Shown here piece after piece: positions 39,869-50,600 of a stretch of DNA of 64,000 nucleotides. Made by a program: the position numbers and the translations under genes. The notes beneath the pieces were generated by a model, which was not told where the DNA came from, did no database searches, and saw only the letters and a program-made list of their open reading frames with translations. Source of the stretch: Enoplolaimus lenunculus (lineage: Eukaryota; Nematoda; Enoplea; Enoplida; Thoracostomopsidae); the NCBI GenBank assembly GCA_030248215.1, contig JASANG010001660.1:62001-126000 (forward strand), read 5' to 3'. Position 1 is the stretch's first letter. Every line of letters starts with the position of its first letter.

Positions 39869-42377
39869 ATGGTTCGTTCACACTATCGACAAAATTTACA
39901 TCAAACAACGAGCAACAGTACACCAAGCACTTCGCAGGGTAGCAGTGTAGGGTGCGGGCGGTTAATTGAAGATTTCGATACAAATCTAGTTTTACCTGGA
40001 CGTCCTGGTGGAAAGAGAACCCTGATGACAATCAAGCTAATTCCGACGCTGCAAGATTTACACTATGCAATACGGCTTAAAGATCCAGCTAAAGTTCGTG
40101 TACTCACGTTGCATACTAATATCAATTTAAATTCAAGCCTACGGTCGTGTACTGCGCTTAGTTTGGCAGTTTACGAACAGGTATAGTTTGAAATTTTGTA
40201 AGGTTCAAGGGTTTTTTGCCAGTATCGCATACATCGGGCTTTATGGGCACTCCTTGTTGGTTCTTAGCTATACGAGCTTGACGCTCGAGCCCAAGGGGGC
40301 TCTCACGTCTTGTGGTGATTTAGCACTATGTATACGTGTTGTAATTAATTAACGTATATACACTGCGCTGAGTTGCCTATAGGCAACTCAATGTGAGAAG
40401 GTGTTAAGAGAACAGGTCTCGAAAAAAATTAAAAATGAAACCTATGGGTCTATCTAACGTTAAACCTAAACGCGAACACAATGTTAATCGAAACCCAGCC
40501 TCGAACGTAAACCTAAGTTTAAGACGTATCAGTCTGAGGGTGACGCTATACTCGTCATGCGGCACCGTCCTTCACCATCTGGCGCCGTCTGGTGCCGTCC
40601 ATTTCCGTCTGGCGCCGTCCGTTTCCGTCTGGCGCCGTCCGTTACCGTCTGGCGCCGTCCGTTACCGTCTGGCGCCGTCCGTCACCGTCTGGCGCCGTCC
40701 GTCACCGTCTGGCGCCTTCCGTCACCGTCTGGCGCCGTCCGTCACCGTCTGGCGCCGTCCGTCACCGTCTGGCGCCGTCCGTCACCGTCTGGCGCCGTCC
40801 GTCACCGTCTGGCGCCGTCCGTCACCGTCTGGCGCCGTCCGTCACCGTCTGGCGCCGTCCGTCACCGTCTGGCGCCGTCCGTCACCGTCTGGCGCCGTCC
40901 GTCACCGTCTGGCGCCGTCCGTCACCGTCTGGCGCCGTCCGTCACCGTCTGGCGCCGTCCGTCACCGTCTGGCGCCGTCCGTCACCGTCTGGCGCCGTCC
41001 GTCACCGTCCGTCACCGTCTGGCGCCGTCCTTCACCGTCCGTCACCGTCTGGCGCCGTCCGTCACCGTCTGGCGCCGTCCGTCACTGAACATCACCGTGT
41101 ACGTGAATTACGCACGTACGATACCGTATGGTGACGGGCGGCGTTGTACGGGTGACGGACGGGTGACGGTCGGCGCCAGACGTCAGCAAAAGTACTGATA
41201 TCTAGCGTAACCCTAACTTTTAACTTGTTTCGAAACCTCTTTTGTACAGGTCTACAGTGTACGTTCAAGAGCTTTTAAAAATTTTAACAGGAAGCACCGT
41301 CGCTAAAAATTGTTTTCATCATTTTTTAATTTTTTAACCTTTGTTTTTCTCTTGTTTCGGCATTTTTCAGGTGATTGCTATCCTTAAAATTCTAATCGAA
41401 ACTAAGCTCAGAAATGCTAGTTGCACAATCGCTGGCAAAGGAATATTGGATCTTGTACATTTCCCCCGCTTGCTCTAGCTCAGGTTTAGGTGTAGGTTAG
41501 GAAAGACTTAACCTAAATCCTAAGCCTAAGCCTATGGGGAAGCGTACAACCGCGGAATGCGTTTAACACTTATATATCCTAGTTTTTTGCCATTTATAGA
41601 ATGACATTTTGGACAAAATTAGAGGCTTGAGCCTAGGCGTTAAATGTTAGTGTTGTTATATTTCAGTCAGTGGAAATTGTCGAAATCCTACTCGCCGCCG
41701 GAGCAGATCCGAACAAACTGAGTCGGGATTGGAACGACCGTCTTGAAACCCCGTTGTTTTCCGCATGTCGACTAGGAAACGCTGAAATTGCTCGCCGCCT
41801 ACTGGAATCAAATCGGGCAGACGTTAATGCAACTGATTTCTACAATCATACCCCGTTATGGATAGCAACTCGTGAGAGGCGGTTAGATTTAGTTCAACTA
41901 TTAGTTCAACATGGTGCTAATCTGAATGCTGCCGATAGTTGTGCTCAATGCCCGTTAAATTTGGCAACAAAATATTTGGGCCGGGGAGAAATTGCGAAAT
42001 TGCTTATTCGTCACGGGTGCCAGTTGGATTTAACAGATACAGAAGGGCACGGCGCCGTGTACTGGTCTCTTGTCAATCACCAGTTAGATGTTTTTAAACT
42101 GTTACTATACGCTGGGGCTCATATAAATAAACGAGATCGCGATTATTTGACAAGCAGGAATTTGTTATCGGCAAATATCAGAGCTGATGGTAGGTTTTGT
42201 GCTTGGCTTGAATTTGAGCTGAAAAATCCACCAAGTTTGTTGCGATTGGCGGCGAACGCTGTTAGGCGAACGATTACTGCTGCTACGGGTGGTAGCTCAA
42301 GTGTGGTGGCGATGAAAAGTTTACCGATTAGTGAGCAAGTTAAAGAAACGTTGATGTTGACTAGTGATATTGTGTAG
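39869..42377 (+). CDS. Ankyrin-repeat and SOCS-box (ASB-like) protein, 2 exons
   Basis: ASB proteins are substrate receptors of Cullin-5 ubiquitin ligases: ankyrin repeats bind the target and the SOCS box binds Elongin B/C. Exons 39869-40180 (ends VYEQ, donor CAG|GTATAG) and 41667-42377 (acceptor TATTTCAG) join in phase 0 to give 340 residues. Ankyrin repeats run from about residue 70 to 258, with VEILLAAGADPNK, ETPLFSACRLGNAEIARRLL, HTPLWIATRERRLDLVQLLV and DVFKLLLYAGAHINKRD. The C-terminus (291-334) has the SOCS-box pattern: PPSLLRLAANAVRRTI, a Ser/Gly-rich spacer, then SLPISEQVKETLM. The loop between the two SOCS halves is long. The splice removes a 1486-bp intron that holds a MITE and a large minisatellite. 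Which ASB subfamily it belongs to is not clear. Convergent with TTC17. Confidence 0.85.
40262..40402 (+). repeat. Partial TTAA-type MITE
   Basis: Right half of the piggyBac-type MITE (GAGCTTGACGCTCGAGCCC to CAACTCAATGTGAGAAGGTG), followed by TTAA at 40403-40406. The tRNA-like half is missing. It lies in the ASB intron. Confidence 0.65.
40537..41214. mobile_element. GCTATAC-ended MITE swollen by a 20-bp minisatellite
   Basis: The left part reads AGGGTGACGCTATACTCGTC and the right end (reverse complement) AGGGTTACGCTAGATATCAG. Between them lies the tandem array at 40563-41090. Single-copy GGCGCCGTC motifs occur in relatives at 43586-43712, which indicates that the array grew from an internal motif of the element. 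Confidence 0.6.
40563..41090 (+). repeat. 20-bp minisatellite, about 26 units
   Basis: Unit GTCACCGTCTGGCGCCGTCC, nearly perfect from about 40680 to 41000, with variant units (GTTTCC, GTTACC, TTCACC) at the edges and two units shortened to 10 bp near 41000-41045. Each unit has a GGCGCC palindrome. Period 20 keeps all three plus frames open for about 180-217 codons with the same 20-residue peptide; this is not a gene. Confidence 0.92.
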
Positions 42378-42498
42378 TCAGTCACTACTCAAGGCAGCAA
42401 TTATGGAGCAGGCGTGAGAGGGTCCGGGGAAGTTTTCGTCGCTAAAACTGAACATTTTTGAAATAGTCTATGCTATATTTCACATGAACTCACAAAGT

Positions 42499-42577
42499 AT
42501 GGCGCTATACTCGTGCAGCCACGACAGTTATTGAACGACAACCGACGATATCACAGATTTATTAGGTATAGCGCCAT
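42499..42577. mobile_element. Tiny MITE with GGCGCTATAC ends
   Basis: 79 bp, ATGGCGCTATACTCGTGCAG at the left and TAGGTATAGCGCCAT at the right. Its start matches the left end of the minisatellite-bearing element in the ASB intron. Relatives: 43586-43712, 60002-60117, and half sites at 54285 and 58978-59022. Confidence 0.6.
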
Positions 42578-43585
42578 TAAACACTTCATTTTGCTCTGTT
42601 TTATTACCAATTGCTAGTTGCGGACCTGAAAACCAAGTGCGAGAATTCTCAAACACACGGCCGACTGATTTGCTGATTTATTACGCCGCATGTTGATGTG
42701 TAGGTATACTGCGTGTAAAAAACAGCATGGTGCAATAAATTTGATATTGCATAGGCACGTGGGGATGCTGCGCCGTCATGCTTGTACACTGTATAAAAAT
42801 CCAACGGCTATTTATTTTTATTATCCGACCAAATTGTACATATCGTATTTAATACAATGGTTCAATAAGGTATTATACAGCTGGTGAGAAGCATCGAGAT
42901 AAAATCTCGACGCAGCGATTAAATATTGGCTTATGCATTGATAAACTTTATTTGAAATATATTGTGATCTTTAAATGACCAGAATGCCCAAACTGTGCAC
43001 GCATAAGCTAGCTAGGCCTACACAAAAATGTGGTTCAGATCTAGGACGCCTGATTTTCAGCCCACTTGAAAACGGCACGGTTCTGAAAGTAACATGGGCC
43101 TCACCTATCATCATTTGTTGGTTTCAAAGACAACTAAAGCTAACAATTCTCTAAAGTTGCATATATATGTAGGGCAAATGAATTGCGAAAATTCGAAGGG
43201 CATTGTTCAGTGGTTCCAAATTTTGAGCTGTGACGAACCGGTAATAGATTCTACAGTAATTTCACAATACGAACGTTTTTAAAATTTAGGTGAAAACATA
43301 GAAAACAAAGTTGATATCTGCCATTTTATCCTTTATATATGTATAAAGTGTGTAATTGCTAGTCTGTATAAAGTGTGTAATTGCTAGTCTGTATTAAGTG
43401 TATATTATATGAAGCCTTTAAAGTTTATCAATATGTGCTTTAAATAATGGATCAATCCAAATTTATACAACTCTCAATCAAGATATATTCGGGTAGCAAT
43501 CCCGGGTTCTGCTCACGTTAAAAATTCTATTTCTTTTGCTGGTTCAGTAAAATATAGTACACGTAAAATCCAGCTATAAGGGTTG

Positions 43586-43712
43586 TGCTATACTTTTGTT
43601 GTCGTACGGCGCCGTCCATCAACCGCATGGTATCGCGCGGCGCCGTCGGTCACCGTGCTTCGCCATGCACGTGCGGCGCCGTGCGGGTGACGAACGGCGC
43701 CAGATTTCAATC
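43586..43712. repeat. GCTATAC-family MITE piece with single GGCGCC motifs
   Basis: TTGTGCTATACTTTTG, then CGTACGGCGCCGTCC, CGCGCGGCGCCGTCGGTCAC and GTGACGAACGGCGCCAG. It shows the motif that became the 20-bp repeat at 40563-41090. Confidence 0.55.
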
Positions 43713-44662
43713 AGTTTAATGAAGCCAAGGTTACATTAGCGCACTATTCTAGCAGAATTATTTTTGCTCAAAATGTTTTGTAAATTTGTAAATAAACTGT
43801 AAAATTGTTTGATTTGGATTCATTTGTTTTATCAAAGCTTGATGAGCAGAAGAAGGCCAAACATTGTGGCTCAACAGGTCGGTCAGGGTAGGCTTTCGGT
43901 GAAAAGCTAATAATCTGACCGTATGTACGAGCGCATATAGGGACCTGCTTACTAAGCCTAAACTTGCGACCGAACATTGCCTAATATTCCCAGTCTCTGA
44001 GCCATCCTGGATGTAGCTCCTTTGGTTAGAACTTGAGCTGCCTCCTTCTTTGGCAGAAAATCGACTTCCGACTCCAGTTGAATTTTGGTGGAGGTTGCGA
44101 TACTTTCTGTAGTGAATTTGTTGTGTTTACAAAACTGCCTCGTTCAGATCATTTGGCTTTAAATTTTGCGAACAAATTGTCGACATTTCTAAATAAAAAT
44201 ATAACTAAAATTTATAGCACGTTATTTTGCTAAAATTAGCAAATCAAACATTGTTTAATCTACCTAATTCGAAGTTATTTGAGCATTACCCCCATTACAT
44301 CCTCTATTTATCTCAAAATTAAATTTTTACTTTAATTGTATATAAAAATAATTTTTATGTGATCCATATACACAAGTAAACAACCGTTGCAGTTATTGGC
44401 CCAACAGAACTAAGTTCAATCGTCAGAGCGTGCCAAGCCGCGACTCCGATCGAGATTGCATGGACTTAAACCCTAGCAAACACGCTTTGAACTCCTCGCA
44501 ATTACTGCAACTAAAGCTTTGACTGCAGCCATAGTGTAGACGCGGTTACAATTGCGTTCTCTATCGTTGATACAACTGCGTGTCCAGCCGCAACAGGAAA
44601 CAAGCAAAGAAAATTCATACGGGCACTTAATTCTGTCCGAGGCTGTAAAATATGCAAAGTTA

Positions 44663-47600
44663 TTATAAGTCTTCTGGTGGCATCTCAATCAGTCTTCCGC
44701 GGCTACAAAATATAGTTTTCAATCGATCTTTTGCTGGTTCAAAATTGTTCTGGAGGCTGAGAGTTGACGCGTAAAAGAGCGATGCATGATCAAGGTCATT
44801 CTAGAACAGGATAATTTTACTTCTAATCATTTGAACTAACAAGGAAACGCATTATTCGTAATTATACCGTGGATATGCTTTTACGATAAAAAATTCGCTT
44901 CTGCATCATATGACAACAAATGGTGAAATCGCATAGCGCATGAGTATGGTAATTACCTCTTATCTGTATACACGAACAGTGACGCAGAATTAACCCCTTC
45001 CCACATTGAGTTGCATATAGGCAACTCAGCGCAGTGTATATACGTTAAATAATATTTATCGCGCCGTGTTTAACAATTGCAACACGTATACATAGTACTA
45101 AATCACCACAGGACGTGAGAGCCCCATCGGGCTCGAGCGTCAAGCTTCTATAGCTGAGTGCTGATGGTATACGCCTCCGACACCAGTCACAGAAGTTGGA
45201 ATCCTAGCATAAAAGTAGGTCTCAGGGAAAATAGAAAATATTCATGTGAGAAAGGGTTAAGCGAAAAATTTTCAGTGTACTATCTATAACCCCTTCTCAC
45301 ATTGAGTTGCCTATAGTCAACTCAGCGCAGTGTATATACGGGAAATAGAAAATATTCATGTGAGAAAGGGTTTAACAGTTGAAAATAGAATACCTGCCAA
45401 TTATTGGACATCATTTTGTTCTAATACAAATTCAGCATCCTTAAAACGCGACCGTATGCTCTCAAACACTTTTACTCAAATTAATAAAAAATAAACACCG
45501 AAGATTAAATGTATGGAGAAAATTAGGTGCAGTCCCGATTTTACTCTAAACGCAATTCTATTAGCGACTGCTCGTTACTTGCTAGTTATATCTTACAAAC
45601 GCTATTTGAACTACTCGCGTTTAGCGTCAAAATAATTGCGACTGCTGCAGTCAGGATTGCAGAATATTGAAGATTTTAATATATACTGTGAGCAAACATG
45701 ATTGGATTTTTGAATGTGACTGAGTTTGATCGCAGCAAAACATAATTGTGACTACAAAATCGTGGACGCAAACACAGTAAACGCAATCGCATATATTGCT
45801 TACTTCGTCCTATAATGTTAAACAAGCAGGAAGATAATATAACAATTATGAAACATACCAACGATGCGTATATATTCGCAAGCGTAAAATGAACAACAAC
45901 AAACTTTGGCGATATGTTTAACGCAGCGCCTCCAGCGATCAATGCGGAATGTAGATATCCGGACTGATGGTAGATATTTGCCAAGCTGACCAAACCAAGA
46001 TCCTAAAAATAATTACGGTTAAAGTGCCATGTGGCATAAATATTGCCATACATGCACATCTAATTGAGTTTCAAAAATAGCAAGAAAGGTTGCCCCACTC
46101 TGTTCTGGCACTCCGAATTTTCACTGTTCATCTCCAGCAGAAGCTAGTTAATACAGTAAGCGTATAATATACTAGTTAAGTATTTTTGAGAATAGTTTTA
46201 TAAAAATCGATCATTATGAATACTATCTGTTATTTTACCTCGTTGCAGGTTGCACAGCGGCTGTTACATTTACACCATGTTTAGCTAATTATGCATACGT
46301 TTGCAACAGGTTCTATAACTCTCAAATATATATAGCGTCCTTTATACACACATTTTTATTAGCACAACCAACGCTTACCCTGTAATTTTGAGGTGCATAA
46401 TGTAACGAATGACGCAAACACTGGATTGCCATTGTAGCATCGCCTTTGATCCGCCAGTACAACGCAGCGACTGTGGTCAGAATCCACGACACTCGGCTGC
46501 CGTCTTCAGCAAATGATGGTTCTTTTCCTTAAAATTTTTTTCATTACTTGTTTTTGATTTGTTCAGATTTGCAGTCTATCTTGACATTTGATTATCTGCT
46601 TTATAAATGCAAGGTACCTGTGATTGCGGAAATTTGAAATCAATTTTCCCAGTTGTATAAGCCAAATTCCGTGTTTAAAAAATGAAATTTCCTATTTATC
46701 AAGATCAAAAACAAAATTCAAGACTGCTATATGGTCAGTTATGCTATCGAACATTTAGCCACATGAGCATTCGCTCAGAAATTCTCGCGAGCAAGAAGCC
46801 AGAAGCATATCTGTATAAATTTCAGCTCAGAATCTTAGTTTGGAGTGTGCCTGTGTCGTTTTCCCTGTCAGGAAAGTCAAATTCGATGTTTTCCCTGTCA
46901 ACCGTTAAAGCTCCCTGTTTTCTCTGTGGCACCGACAGCCTGTTTGTAGGTACAAGATTAACCATCGCCTACTTTGCACAAAAATAAAAAAGTGTTGCCA
47001 GTATATTCATATCGCTACTCCTGTGCATGTCGAAACAAATCATCGGCATACACGCAGTGTACCTTATATAAGATGCTGTCCAAAACTGTATTGTATGGTC
47101 GCACCTACCATGTTGCCCAAAACTGTATTGTATGGTCGCACCTACCATGTTGCCCAAAACTGTACTGTATGGTCATAGGAATACACCCTCCTGTTGTTTA
47201 CAAACGCTTGAACTTGCCTGATTTCTTTTTAAGCCAAGGCCTCATGGCGAGCGCTAGCCGAGTTGCAAGTATGTCGATATTTTCACGGCTGTCAGAGCCC
47301 GCCAAGCTTTCAAACGCCTAAAACAAAAGTTTAATACCTGCTCAAAATTAATTTCGAAAATGTTTAGATGTCTGTACCGTATATGAACAACCATTACTAT
47401 CCGATTCCGGCATTTTTTGGCATCCGGTTATATCTTGAGTGTCAGAAAAAAATCGAACAAATTACTGAAATAGTCGGGAAGCAAATCATGTGGCTGCAAA
47501 ACAATTTCTTCTCAATGTCTCATACTTCAAGACGCATTTTGAACTGTTTCTAGCATGTGTCGACATTTTGCACTAACTTATCAAACAAGTGTACTACAGC

Positions 47601-50600
47601 ATCTGTGTATCAGTAACTTACAAACCGGGAACGAAGCTGTTATAAATTAGAAACACATTTTCTCTTGATTTAACCTGCTTGCATGTATATTTTCAGATCA
47701 ACAGCAGATTAAACAGTTCGTTTGCTTTAAAACCTTATATTAACTGGAGATAGGTGCCACACAAAGCTAAGGCCACTGATCTCCAATCTGTAAATAGTTA
47801 TACTACCATAGTTTTACCAAAGTCTGACTTACATCTTTCAATCCTTTCTCTGGTTTATACCGCAACAGCATATTTCGAGCTCGGTACGCAGCGAGATGAT
47901 CAAGCGTCAACGGACCACCAACATTCGCAGTTGGACAAATTGGCTTTAAATGTGGAAGTGCGCCGACATTTTCTGTCATATCAAGATAAGTTTTCAACCT
48001 AAAAACTGAGAAAAATATAAAAGCACAGCAAAAATTCGAATAACTGTTTGTTGTATTGAGATCTTTGATTCGTTTTTCTATATATGGCGGCCCTGCACTC
48101 ACTTATCAAACCCCTCATGGTCTTTTACAGCACTGCATTCATGATCCCCTTTGAAAATGTAAACACACTCACTTAATTCCTTTTGCGGTAACCGACAACC
48201 ACGTCGAAGTAGCCTGATCAAGCTTGACTTTATTCTTCCAATAGACACATTCAGCTGGGGATAGGGTTTCAATCGCAGCCAAAAGTGTCGAAGACTTTCG
48301 TACCATGCTCGCTTCTGGGGTTGGTAAAATTTCTGGCAAGTCATCATCATCGAGACCGTCCGGAAATTTACCTTTACCAGGTAATTTGATTGGTTCCGGG
48401 GGCGTCACAAACGGCTGTAAAGGATATTAATATCATAGCTAGTAAAGTAAAATCAGATGCGTTCCTGTCAATCAACAAACCATTTCACAATCGCTAAAAT
48501 GTACATATTGGTGCCATATAAAACACTTTTCTGTATTCACAAAATTAAACAAAGTAAAAGGAGTGGGCAATTTTCAAGGTGTTTGTTTATATTCTCTGAC
48601 CCCAAAGTATACAACACCTCATTAACGTTTCGTGTTACGCAGTCTAGATTTAAACCCAAACAACATGCAAACACAAAGACTACGTATGAAATGCTTCGAC
48701 GTTTGTCAAATTAAAATTACACTTACATTACTATCTTTCTGAGATTCTTGTTGTTTGAGATGCATTAGCCATTCTCGTGCAAGTTCCTGCGCAGCAATGT
48801 CGTTGACACCCGACAATTCTACAACATGAATTTTGCAACCAATGAAATAGAACGTTTTGCTTGATACAAAATTCAAAGCGATTTTGCAAACTTTTCAAAC
48901 AAAAATTTTCGACTGTGGACGGAAGTTAAAAAACAAAAACATAAACAATGCGATTATACTTTGTTCATCTGACATAGCGCCAACCGCGTCCAGTTCACCA
49001 TATTGTTGTTGTTGCTGCTCAGGTGTTGGCAATTCAAGCGCAGGACTTGAATCGTAGCTTTCGTCGATGAGACTCAACTCCAATATGTGGTCGTCTTCAG
49101 TTTGACGGATCCGAATTTTTTGATTCATAGTTATTGCTGAAAACAATATTATAAAGTGGAACACAAAAACAAAGAAAGCAGACATACAACAAACGTAAAA
49201 CTAAACAAGTGAGCAATAAAACAAACCCTTTTACACCAACACAACATCGCGCGGTCAAAATATTTTACAATAATTCAGACACTAAACAACCTATCTTATA
49301 GTGTATTGTCTCTACCTAATTATTAGTTCATATACCCCGGTTAAAAATCCTGTATCTACTACGGCATAAACCGTAACCAAAGAATGTCACACATTTGCAC
49401 AAATTCTGAACAAGGAATTGGTGCGAAGAAAGTTTTGAAAAGGTCTTTCCGACTGTACAGTTTCAATAATCACCATTGGTTGCCATCCCCAATGACAAGA
49501 GAAATCTTTGAGTCACAACAGAACTAATGTATAAATTAAAAGCACAAAAATTTCTTTTGTTCCAAGCTTTAGTTTATAAACTTACAAAGAAAAATAACTT
49601 AACCGTCCCGCCCGGCCCCATCCAAACTTGCACTTTTCTCCCTTCAACCTTTAAGACCCTCTTTAATCCTTTACCTGATGCCAATGTTTTTTCATCGATT
49701 GCTTTCCGCCTCACCAAATCTCTCAACAGCGCATCCGCTGCAGACTGGGCTGCGGCGGCCGTTACACTAGTTGCGTCCCCAGTAACCCCTGTAACGCCAC
49801 GCAACAACTGCTGTGGCACGGTAGGCAATGCGTTTGGATCTTCAAAAACACCACCGGAATGTTGTTTCTGTTGCCAGCGTTGTTGTGAAACAATTCCTGG
49901 CAACAAAAACGACGCCAGAGGGGGTGGTCGTACACAGTGAGGTATGCCGTGATCAGCAGACGCTATTGAACACGAAGGGCAAGCGAATGCAACTCGATGG
50001 TGACTGGAATCGGAACCAGTTTCATACACATTACCTGAACTGACGTCAGAAAGTGTACCAGGTGTTCCATATTTGTTAGGTTTCATTCTATGTGAACTGC
50101 CGTGGTTACCTCCACCACCAGGCACCATCCGCTCTTCGAGATAGCAGTGATCTTCACCATTTTCCTATAATAAAAAAGAATACATATTAAACGCAGGTTT
50201 CAGAACAGCGCGTTCTGGTTCGCCGCAAAATAACTACAAAATGTCAGGATAAACAAGTGGACAGCATAAAAATGACATTTTAATTTCCTTTGTTAACGTA
50301 GATATTAAACACAGACGGTATTCTCAAAACCGCGTAGCACCCATTAACAGTTTAGTAAGAGGTGTTCAAAATGTAGTTTCCAAGACATAAACCAAAGATT
50401 CAAGTTTAGAACACAAATGCAATTGTAGTTCTCCACGAAATTTCATTGTGCTATATTGCATCAAATAGCGCAATGCAAGGTCTACCCAGGAATTTGCATA
50501 GGTGAAAACCGGCACCGAACATATCATTAATAATGGTTCAATGCAGCAATGCCCCTATCTGACAAGAAATGAATATAGATTCTGGCACTATCGTGCACGT

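Larger units (their letters stand above)
42378..44662. other. Intergenic DNA between the convergent ASB and TTC17 3' ends
   Basis: An AATAAA at about 42734 may end the ASB transcript. The stretch contains the small MITE 42499-42577, a 25-bp direct duplication (TATAAAGTGTGTAATTGCTA type) at 43342-43398, a GGCGCC-rich MITE piece 43586-43712, and at 44040-44290 a decayed relative of the CTCCGG hAT-type MITE. No gene is supported. Confidence 0.55.

Noticed and set aside
40435-41198. Three overlapping plus-strand open frames of 180-217 codons
   Set aside because: They are the same 20-residue peptide in three frames, produced by a 20-bp tandem repeat inside the ASB intron.
41371-41490. Acceptor-like TTTTTCAG followed by AILKILIETKLRNAS, ankyrin-like, inside the ASB intron
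   Set aside because: No usable donor follows, and direct splicing of 40180 to 41667 already gives a continuous ankyrin repeat. It may be a decayed duplicate.
45080-45230. Functional tRNA gene
   Set aside because: A and B boxes are good, but the sequence cannot be folded into a proper acceptor stem, and it sits in a repeated TTAA-flanked element; called tRNA-like only.
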